Shown here in pieces: positions 58,297-64,000 of a stretch of 64,000 nucleotides of DNA. The position numbers were made by a program, and so were the translations under genes. Source of the stretch: Actinomadura latina NBRC 106108 (lineage in GTDB: Bacteria > Actinomycetota > Actinomycetes > Streptosporangiales > Streptosporangiaceae); NCBI RefSeq assembly GCF_001552195.1, contig NZ_BCQS01000012.1, positions 124,001-188,000 of the forward strand. The letters run 5' to 3'. Position 1 is the first letter of the stretch; every line of letters begins with the position of its first letter. The notes under the pieces were generated by a model, which did no database searches, was not told where the DNA came from, and saw nothing but the letters and a program-made list of their open reading frames with translations.

Positions 58297-59796
58297 TCAC
58301 GGGTTGCTTCTCTTGATGTCCTGGACGGCGCGGTAGGCGAACGCCACCGCCGATCCGATCGGGATGCCCGGACCGGGATAGACCGGGCCGGTGAACGAGG
58401 CACTGGTGTTGCCGGCGGCGTAGAGGCCGGGGATCGGACGGTCCGAGGCGTCCAGGACGCGGGCGTCGGGGTCGGTGCGCAGCCCGCCCTTCGTCCCGAG
58501 GTCGCTGAGCACGACCTCCGCCGCGTAGTACGGGGGCTCGTCGACGGCCACCACGCACGGCCTGCCGCCGGAGAAGTACAGGTCGTAAGGGTCCTCGCCG
58601 CGGTGGAAGTCGTCGTCGACGCCCTTCTCGGCGAAGCCGTTGAAGCGGGCGACGGTCCCGGTCAGGACGTCGACGGGAAGGCCGATCTTCCCGGCCAGTT
58701 CCTCCAGTGTCCCGGCCTGGACCCACCGGCCGGACGCCAGCTGCTCATCCGTCGTCAGCGGCGGGACGGAGATCGCCGGCAGCCCGTCCGAACGCGCGTC
58801 GAAGATCAGGTGGAAGGGGCCCTCGGCGGCGGCCAGCTTGCGGCCCATCTGGTCGTAGGGGAGCGACTCGTTGGCGAAGCGGCGTCCGGAGCCGTCCACG
58901 ATGAGCCCGCCCCGGAAGCCGAGCGTGAACGCGGGCCGCCCGTCCGGGGTGAGGAGGCCGGGGCAGAACCACGCCTGGTCGAGCCGCCCGGTGGACGCGC
59001 CGATCCGCACGGCCGCCTCGATCGCGTCGCCGGTGTTCGCGCCGTCCGGGGCCATCGTCCAGTCCGCGCCGCCCGGCACGCCGCGCGCGGCCCGCAGGCC
59101 GGCCGACGACTCGAACCCGCCGGCGGCCAGCAGCACGCCCCGCGACGCCCGCAGCCGGAGCCCGCCGGCCTCGACGCCCGCGACCCGGCCGTCTTCCACG
59201 ATCAGGCCGGTCAGCGGGGTCTCGGTGCGCACGACGCCGGCGCCGGTCGCGGTGAGCGCCAGCAGCAGCCGCCCGATCAGCGCCCGGCCCTGCGCCATCG
59301 GCTTGGACGAGTGCCCGCGCCCCGCCCGGTCCCGGTCGACCGGCGGGCGGACGAGCCCGGCGAGTTCACCGAGCCGCTCCACCGGCAGTTCGAGCGGCAC
59401 GAACGAACGCCCCATGTCCATGCGTCCGGGCGCGTCGAAGTAGTCGGGGAACGCCTGGAACCGGAATTCGAGCGCCGGGTCCTTCTCCAGGAACTCCACC
59501 ACCTGGGGCGCCGTCTCCAGGAACGCCTCGCGGTGGGCCGCGCCGTCATCGCCCAGCAGCGCCCGCAGGTACGTGCGCGCCGACTCGGTCGAGTCGCCGA
59601 TCCCGGCCCGCTCCTGCACCCGCGTGCCCGGCAGCCAGATCGCCGACCCCGAGTACGCGGACGTCCCGCCGAGCACCCCGGTCTTCTCCAGCACGGCCGT
59701 CCGCAGCCCCGTCGAGGCCGCCGCGAGCGCACCGGCCATCGCGCCGGCCCCGGAGCCGGCCACCACCACGTCGTACTCGTCGTCCCATTTCCCCAC
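58297..59796 (-). CDS. FAD-dependent KstD-like dehydrogenase (third copy)
   Basis: 499 residues from the GTG at 59796, placed after GGAGGGG; an in-frame start at 59838 is possible. The FAD site is AGSGAGAMAGALAAAS with LEKTGVLGGTSAYSGSAIWLPG. Active-site residues match KstD: Tyr in ANESLPYDQM and the Tyr-x3-Gly of PVYPGPGIPIG, so it can dehydrogenate a 3-ketosteroid at C1 or C4. It is shorter than the 21360 enzyme. A CCGGTCAGTGG element lies between this gene and the divergent TetR gene. Confidence 0.87.
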   Translation of the reverse strand: MGKWDDEYDVVVAGSGAGAMAGALAAASTGLRTAVLEKTGVLGGTSAYSGSAIWLPGTRVQERAGIGDSTESARTYLRALLGDDGAAHREAFLETAPQVVEFLEKDPALEFRFQAFPDYFDAPGRMDMGRSFVPLELPVERLGELAGLVRPPVDRDRAGRGHSSKPMAQGRALIGRLLLALTATGAGVVRTETPLTGLIVEDGRVAGVEAGGLRLRASRGVLLAAGGFESSAGLRAARGVPGGADWTMAPDGANTGDAIEAAVRIGASTGRLDQAWFCPGLLTPDGRPAFTLGFRGGLIVDGSGRRFANESLPYDQMGRKLAAAEGPFHLIFDARSDGLPAISVPPLTTDEQLASGRWVQAGTLEELAGKIGLPVDVLTGTVARFNGFAEKGVDDDFHRGEDPYDLYFSGGRPCVVAVDEPPYYAAEVVLSDLGTKGGLRTDPDARVLDASDRPIPGLYAAGNTSASFTGPVYPGPGIPIGSAVAFAYRAVQDIKRSNP

Positions 59797-59875
59797 GTGA
59801 CGTCCCCTCCAGCCCGCACGATCCCGGCGCGCGCACAAGGTAAGCGCGGGCCGCGCCGCGGCGGGGCGTCCCGTC

Positions 59876-59886
59876 CCACTGACCGG
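59876..59886 (-). promoter_or_regulatory. Candidate shared operator CCGGTCAGTGG
   Basis: Minus-strand copy of the steroid-promoter element, centred about 85 bp from the FAD enzyme start and 98 bp from the TetR start. GTTCCTAGT at 59925-59933 also resembles half of the 63217/63322 operator. Confidence 0.35.
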
Positions 59887-59978
59887 TATCGCCGATCGCG
59901 GGGACGGCGCGCGTTCTGGATATTGTTCCTAGTCAGCACACCGGCGTCAGCCGCACCGACGGACCCGGAGGGAGGACC

Positions 59979-60602
59979 GTGGCGAGGATCGCAGCGGCGA
60001 GGATGTCCGCCGAGCCCAGCTCACCCGAGCAGCACGACCGGCGGCAGCGCATCCTGCGCGCCGCGTCGCGCATCGGTACCGAGAAGTCCCTCGAACGCGT
60101 CCAGATGCACGAGGTGGCGAAGGCGGCCGGGGTCGCGATCGGCACGCTGTACCGGTACTTCCCGTCGAAGGTGCACCTGTTCACCGCGGTGATGGCGGCG
60201 CAGGTCGACCGGCTCCGCGAGCAGGTCTCCGAGCCCGCGCCCGGCGTCGAGCCCGAGGACGCGGTCGCCGACCTGCTGGTGCAGGCCAGCCGGAGCCTGA
60301 TGACGCAGCCCGTGCTGTCGGCGTCGATGCTGCACGCGTCGAACACCGCGCATGTCGCGACCGTCGCCGACACGATCCACATCGACAGCACGTTCCGGGA
60401 GATCCTGCTGCGCGCCGTGGGCATCGAGGTCCCGACCGCGCAGGACGTCACGCTCGTCCGGCTGCTGATGCAGTGCTGGTACGGGGTGCTCCAGTCGAGC
60501 CTGAACGGCCGCGCGTCCATGGCGGACGTGGAGAGCGACATCCGCCTCGCCTGCCGGCTCCTCCTCGCGCCCCGGTCGAACGCCGCGCGCCCCTCCCAGT
60601 GA
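59979..60602 (+). CDS. TetR-family regulator, KstR-like
   Basis: 207 residues from a GTG after GGAGGGAGGA. The HTH region RRQRILRAASRIGTEKSLERVQMHEVAKAAGVAIGTLYRYFPSKVHLFTAV is very close to KstR-type regulators of mycobacterial cholesterol catabolism (VQMxxVA...GTLYRYFPSKVHL). The C-terminal ligand domain differs. It is divergent from a KstD-like gene and upstream of two SDRs, so it is the most likely repressor of this half of the steroid genes. Confidence 0.87.
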   Translation: MARIAAARMSAEPSSPEQHDRRQRILRAASRIGTEKSLERVQMHEVAKAAGVAIGTLYRYFPSKVHLFTAVMAAQVDRLREQVSEPAPGVEPEDAVADLLVQASRSLMTQPVLSASMLHASNTAHVATVADTIHIDSTFREILLRAVGIEVPTAQDVTLVRLLMQCWYGVLQSSLNGRASMADVESDIRLACRLLLAPRSNAARPSQ

Positions 60603-60650
60603 TCGGGATGGTCCCGGCGGACGGTCCGGGACAGCGGCTAGCGTGCCGCC

Positions 60651-61400
60651 ATGAATCGCTATGACGGCGTGAGAGTGCTGCTCACCGGGGCTGGGTCCGG
60701 CATCGGACGGGCCACGGCGATCCGCCTCACCACCGAGGGCGCCGCGGTCTACGGCGTGGACATCTCCGACAAGGGCCTGGCCGAGACCGCCGAGGCGGTC
60801 ACCGGGCCCGGCACCATCACCACCCGCACGGCCGATGTGACCGACGAGGCCGCCGTGATCGCCGCGGTGGCGGGCGCGGCCGAGGCGCTCGGCGGCATCG
60901 ACGTCCTCGTCAACGTGGCCGGCGTCCACAAGACCACCCCCATCGAGACGCTGACGGTGGCGGACCTGAACCGGCTGTTCTCCGTCAACCTCGTCGGGAC
61001 CGCCCTGTTCTGCCGCGAGGCGCTGAAGCACCTCCCGGACCGGACGGGCGTGATCATCAACACGGCCTCGCTGTCGGCGACGCAGGGCAACCCGTACATG
61101 ACGGCGTACTCGGCGTCCAAGGGCGCGGTGCTGGCGTTCTCCCTCAGCCTCGCCGCCGAGCTGGCCGCCCGGCGCATCCGGGTCGTGCCGATCTCCCCGG
61201 GCGCGGTCGACACGCCGCTGATCCGGTCCGCCGACATGTTCCCGCCCGGCCTCGACCTCGACTACTTCTCCAAGATCCGGTCCTACTACGGTGCCGCCGA
61301 TCCGGAGATGATCGCCGCCGCGATCGCGTTCGCGGGGTCGTCCGACGCCGCCTACTACACCGGCGCCGACTTCCGCGTCGACGGCGGCGCACACACCTAG
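60651..61400 (+). CDS. SDR family oxidoreductase
   Basis: 249 residues with TGAGSGIGRATAIRL, NVAGVHK, Ser in NTASLSATQG, YSASK and DGGAHT at the end. All catalytic residues are present, so it is an active dehydrogenase of a hydroxysteroid or hydroxyacid type. It lies 48 bp after the TetR gene and 10 bp before the next SDR, likely one transcript. Confidence 0.83.
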   Translation: MNRYDGVRVLLTGAGSGIGRATAIRLTTEGAAVYGVDISDKGLAETAEAVTGPGTITTRTADVTDEAAVIAAVAGAAEALGGIDVLVNVAGVHKTTPIETLTVADLNRLFSVNLVGTALFCREALKHLPDRTGVIINTASLSATQGNPYMTAYSASKGAVLAFSLSLAAELAARRIRVVPISPGAVDTPLIRSADMFPPGLDLDYFSKIRSYYGAADPEMIAAAIAFAGSSDAAYYTGADFRVDGGAHT

Positions 61401-61410
61401 GAGAGTGACC

Positions 61411-62187
61411 ATGGCACGCACCATCGCCGTCAGCGGCTCGGCGTCCGGCATCGGCGAGGCCCTCGCCGGGATGCTGCGGGACGCGGGCGACACCGTCATC
61501 GGGATCGACCTGCGCGACGCGGAGGTCTGCGCCGACCTGAGCGTCCCCGAGGGCCGGGCGAGCGCGGTCGGGGAGACCCTGGAGAAGGCCGGCGGGCGGC
61601 TCGACGCCGTCGTGGCCTGCGCCGGCGTCTCCGACTTCACGATCATGCCGGTCAAGGTGAACTACTTCGGCGTCGTCGGGCTGCTGGACGGGCTGCGTCC
61701 CGCGCTCGCGGCGGCGGAGTCGCCGCGCGCCGCCGTCGTCGCCTCGATCTCCGGCACCCACCCGGTGGACGACGACGTCGTCCGCGCCTGCCTGGACCTG
61801 GACGAGCCGGCCGCGATCGCGGCGGCGACGAAGGTCGAGGAGAGCGGCGCCGGCGGCCGGCTGTACCCGTCGTCGAAGTCGGCGCTCGCGCAGTGGATGC
61901 GCCGGGTCTGCACCACCCCGGAGTGGGCGGGCGCGGGCATCCCGCTGAACGCGATCGCGCCGGGCGTGGTGAAGACGCCGATGACCGAGCCGCTGTTCGC
62001 GGACGAGGCCATGTTCGAGATCATGAACGAGGCCGTCCCGATGCCGCTGAACGGCTACGCCGACCCGGAGGTGATCGCGGAGGCGCTGCGCTGGCTGATC
62101 TCCCCGGTCAACAGCCACATGGCCGGCCAGGTCATCTACGTGGACGGCGGCGCCGAGGCCACCCTGCGCGAGGCGTCCCTCTTCTGA
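61411..62187 (+). CDS. 3alpha-Hydroxysteroid dehydrogenase-like SDR
   Basis: 258 residues from the ATG at 61411, with AGGAG (61399-61403) 7 nt upstream. It resembles Comamonas 3alpha-HSD/carbonyl reductase (257 residues): SGSASGIG, the GIDLRDAEVCADLS segment after beta2, VNYFGVVGLLDGL, Ser in SISGTHP, YPSSK and VDGGAEA. The insertion before the active-site Tyr (LDLDEPAAIAAATKVEESG) is characteristic. It interconverts 3alpha-hydroxy- and 3-ketosteroids, which suggests bile acid or androsterone-type substrates. Confidence 0.82.
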   Translation: MARTIAVSGSASGIGEALAGMLRDAGDTVIGIDLRDAEVCADLSVPEGRASAVGETLEKAGGRLDAVVACAGVSDFTIMPVKVNYFGVVGLLDGLRPALAAAESPRAAVVASISGTHPVDDDVVRACLDLDEPAAIAAATKVEESGAGGRLYPSSKSALAQWMRRVCTTPEWAGAGIPLNAIAPGVVKTPMTEPLFADEAMFEIMNEAVPMPLNGYADPEVIAEALRWLISPVNSHMAGQVIYVDGGAEATLREASLF

Positions 62188-62205
62188 GCACGACCGGATG
62201 GAACA

Positions 62206-62241
62206 CCGGTGGCCGCCCCTCGCGCCGAAGGCGGCCACCGG
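62206..62241. terminator. Bidirectional terminator with 12-bp stem
   Basis: CCGGTGGCCGCC (62206-62217) and its exact complement (62230-62241) flank a 12-nt loop between the converging stops at 62187 and 62255. Confidence 0.75.
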
Positions 62242-62254
62242 CGGGTTCGGGTGA

Positions 62255-63175
62255 TCAGTACTTGCTGGTACCGGTGTCGTCGAGCGCGGCGACGCTGTAG
62301 GCGGCGTAGGTCTGCCGCGGGTCGCGGCCGTCGAAGTACGGCGTGATCTGCGCGCCGAACTCCTCGACGGAGAAGACGCCCTCGGCCGCCGTGAACTTCT
62401 GCTCCACGGTCGGGGCGGCCATCAGCGCGACCATGTCGCCGTACACGACGAACACCTGGCCGGTGATCTTCTCGGACGCGGGGGACGCCAGGTAGCCGAC
62501 GAACGTGCCGACCCGCTCGGGCGCCATCACGTCCACGCCGCCGGGCGCGGTGCCCTCGGCGAACGTCGCCTCGGTCATCGCCGTCCGGGCGCGGGGGCAG
62601 ATCGCGTTGGCGCGCACCCCGTACCGGCCGAGGCCCGCGGACGTCGACAGCGTGAGCGCCACGATGCCGGCCTTGGCGGCGGAGTAGTTCGGCTGGCCCG
62701 CCGACCCGAACAGGAACGCCTCCGACGCGGTGTTGACCACGCGCCCGTAGACCGGGCCGCCGGCGGCCTTGCTCGCGGCGCGCCAGTGCACGGCGGCGGC
62801 GCGGGACACCGACGCGTGCCCCTTCAGGTGGACGTGGATGACGTCGTCCCAGTCCGACTCCGACAGGTTGAACAGCATCTTGTCGCGCAGCACGCCCGCG
62901 TTGTTCACCAGGACGTCCAGCGACCCGAACGTGTCGACGGCGGCCGACACCAGCGTGTCGCCCATCGACCAGTCGCCGACGTCCCCCTTGACCGCGACGG
63001 CCCCGCCGCCCGCCTTCGTGATCTCGGCGACGACGTCGTCGGCCGCCGGGCCCATGTCGTTGACGACGACGTTGGCGCCCTGCGCGGCCAGGGCGAGGGC
63101 CTCGGCACGGCCGAGCCCGGCGCCCGCGCCGGTGACGATGGCGGTACGGCCCGCCAGGGACAGGTCAGCGTTCAT
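62255..63175 (-). CDS. Hsd4A/17beta-HSD4-like short-chain dehydrogenase
   Basis: 306 residues. TGAGAGLGRAEALALAAQGANVVVND, NNAGVLRDKML, Ser in NTASEAFLFGS, YSAAK and NAICPRARTAMTE follow the multifunctional-enzyme-2 dehydrogenase branch. A 50-residue C-terminal extension after the Rossmann fold fits Rv3502c/Hsd4A, which acts as 3-hydroxyacyl-CoA dehydrogenase in steroid side-chain breakdown and as a 17-hydroxysteroid dehydrogenase. It is divergent from the fadD gene over a 170-bp promoter that contains two matched operator pairs. Confidence 0.85.
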   Translation of the reverse strand: MNADLSLAGRTAIVTGAGAGLGRAEALALAAQGANVVVNDMGPAADDVVAEITKAGGGAVAVKGDVGDWSMGDTLVSAAVDTFGSLDVLVNNAGVLRDKMLFNLSESDWDDVIHVHLKGHASVSRAAAVHWRAASKAAGGPVYGRVVNTASEAFLFGSAGQPNYSAAKAGIVALTLSTSAGLGRYGVRANAICPRARTAMTEATFAEGTAPGGVDVMAPERVGTFVGYLASPASEKITGQVFVVYGDMVALMAAPTVEQKFTAAEGVFSVEEFGAQITPYFDGRDPRQTYAAYSVAALDDTGTSKY

Positions 63176-63216
63176 CGCAGCCTCCGGGATCGGTGTTCAG
63201 GTCGCGTCCGGAGGCT

Positions 63217-63336
63217 AGTACGAATTCTAGTTCCGCCCGCGGCGCGGTCCCGCTGAGTGGGTGTCCGCAGGTGGAGTGAAAGGCGAAGACCGCTGAGCGG
63301 GACGGCCCTTGCCCTCCGATGAGAACCAATTCTAGT
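63217..63336. promoter_or_regulatory. Paired operators AG[T/A]AC[G/C]AATTCTAGT, 105 bp apart
   Basis: AGTACGAATTCTAGT (63217-63231) and AGAACCAATTCTAGT (63322-63336) agree at 13 of 15 positions and are exactly 105 bp apart, ten helical turns. The first is about 42 bp from the minus-strand gene start; the second ends 9 bp before the fadD ATG. The second resembles the AACnnGTT-type KstR palindrome with one change. CCGCTGAGTGG and CCGCTGAGCGG elements lie between (63250-63260, 63290-63300). Confidence 0.55.
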
Positions 63337-63345
63337 CTCGCGGCC

Positions 63346-64000
63346 ATGACGCTGAACTTGGCGACCCTCTTCGAGGCCGTGGCGGCGGCCGTCCCCGGCC
63401 GCACGGCGCTCGTCTGCGGCGACCGCAGCCTGACCTTCGCCGACCTCGACGCGCGGGCCGACGCGGCGGGCGGCCGGCTGCGCTCGGCGGGCATCGCGCC
63501 GGGCGAGCACGTGGGCCTGCACATGCTGAACGGCACCGAGTACGTCGAGGCGATGCTCGGCTGCCTGAAGATCCGGGCCGTGCCGGTCAACATCAACTAC
63601 CGGTACACCGACCGGGAACTGCTGTACCTCTACACCGACGCCGGGCTCACGGCCCTGGTCGTGGACGACGAGTTCGCGCCGGCCGCCGCCCGCGTCGCCG
63701 GAGAATGCCCCGACCTGCGCGTCGTCTCGGTCGTCCGGACGGGGGAGACGGCGGAGAAGCCGGAGTGGCCGTCGCGGATCAGCGTCACCGACTACGTGTC
63801 CGAGCCCGGCTCGCCCGACCCGTCCCTGCGCGAGGGCCGCAGCGCCGACGACCGCTACGTCCTCTACACGGGCGGCACGACCGGCAACCCGAAGGGCGTC
63901 GTCTGGCGGCATGAGGACTTCTACATGGCCGCCGTGAAGGGCGGGAACCCGTACGGCGAGCCGCGCCGCACCGTCGAGGAGCTCGTCGAGGGCGCGAAGA
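63346..64000 (+). CDS. Acyl-CoA synthetase (FadD19-like), 3' end outside window
   Basis: The first 218 residues of an AMP-forming ligase running past the window. LATLFEAVAAAVPGRTALVCGDRSLTF, KIRAVPVNINYRYTDRELLYL and the P-loop block YVLYTGGTTGNPKGVVWRHEDFYMA are clear; the WRHED pairing after the P-loop is strongly FadD19-like. FadD19 activates the C26/C27 side chain of cholesterol, and relatives activate bile acids. There is no good ribosome site, so a leaderless mRNA is possible. Confidence 0.87.
   Translation, partial: MTLNLATLFEAVAAAVPGRTALVCGDRSLTFADLDARADAAGGRLRSAGIAPGEHVGLHMLNGTEYVEAMLGCLKIRAVPVNINYRYTDRELLYLYTDAGLTALVVDDEFAPAAARVAGECPDLRVVSVVRTGETAEKPEWPSRISVTDYVSEPGSPDPSLREGRSADDRYVLYTGGTTGNPKGVVWRHEDFYMAAVKGGNPYGEPRRTVEELVEGAK

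Noticed and set aside
1..64000. tRNA, rRNA, CRISPR array, transposase or integrase
   Set aside because: I looked for cloverleaf-like stretches, short regular direct repeats and DDE or recombinase motifs and saw none. A dedicated search would be needed to be certain.

Overview
This is a high-GC actinobacterial chromosome segment, most likely from a member of Streptosporangiales such as Actinomadura (inference from gene content). The supporting features are XRE/DUF5753-DUF397 pairs with an anti-sigma-like ATPase, F420-type luciferase-fold oxidoreductases, a PucR regulator, an Rv1747-like FHA-ABC exporter, MHYT and GPR1/FUN34/YaaH membrane proteins, and steroid-ring catabolism genes. GTG starts and 4-nt ATGA/GTGA overlaps are frequent. 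I saw no tRNA, rRNA, CRISPR array, transposase or integrase.

Layout. 0-13 kb is mixed housekeeping: the end of a WD40-repeat protein, a holin-like membrane protein, an LmeA-like lipid-binding protein, the FHA-FHA-ABC exporter, a three-subunit molybdenum hydroxylase (PaoABC type), a lactate permease with a CRP-type site upstream, a DUF2630 protein, a STAS protein, an acetate-type transporter and a 66-residue zinc-finger protein. 13-17 kb holds a PucR regulator, a secreted SGNH hydrolase, a TIGR03083-type protein and an MHYT protein.

17-32.4 kb and 52-64 kb are two blocks of steroid catabolism. Together they encode a 3-ketosteroid delta1-dehydrogenase (KstD), 3-ketosteroid 9alpha-hydroxylase (KshA, KshB), the 3-HSA monooxygenase (two HsaA-like oxygenases, one HsaB-like reductase), an extradiol dioxygenase (HsaC) and a meta-cleavage hydrolase (HsaD). 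With them are FAD, LLM, NTF2-like and SDR enzymes, two acyl-CoA synthetases, a 3alpha-HSD-like and an Hsd4A-like dehydrogenase, and IclR and KstR-like TetR regulators. This would carry an androstane-type skeleton through ring A/B opening. hsaEFG and the HIP-pathway genes are not here.

Between the blocks, 32.5-44 kb is an accessory region with lower and more variable GC. It contains an anti-sigma-like ATPase operon divergent from XRE/DUF397, a decayed RelE-type toxin-antitoxin locus, a small protein-DUF6879-XRE module, a glycine-rich-domain protein with a phosphotransferase, a GNAT enzyme, an MFS exporter, a methyltransferase fragment, and a two-gene unit of a DUF4365 nuclease-like protein plus an unknown 394-residue protein. 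44-52 kb holds a carboxymuconolactone-decarboxylase-like pair, an ABC-2/two-component operon, an ECF sigma factor with its membrane partner, and a divergent MarR/hydrolase pair with two visible operators.

The most notable points are the two-gene DUF4365 unit, a recurring CCGCTnAGYGG-type palindrome in the divergent promoters of the steroid genes, a paired operator at the end of the window, and the repeated LLM/NTF2-like gene pairing.
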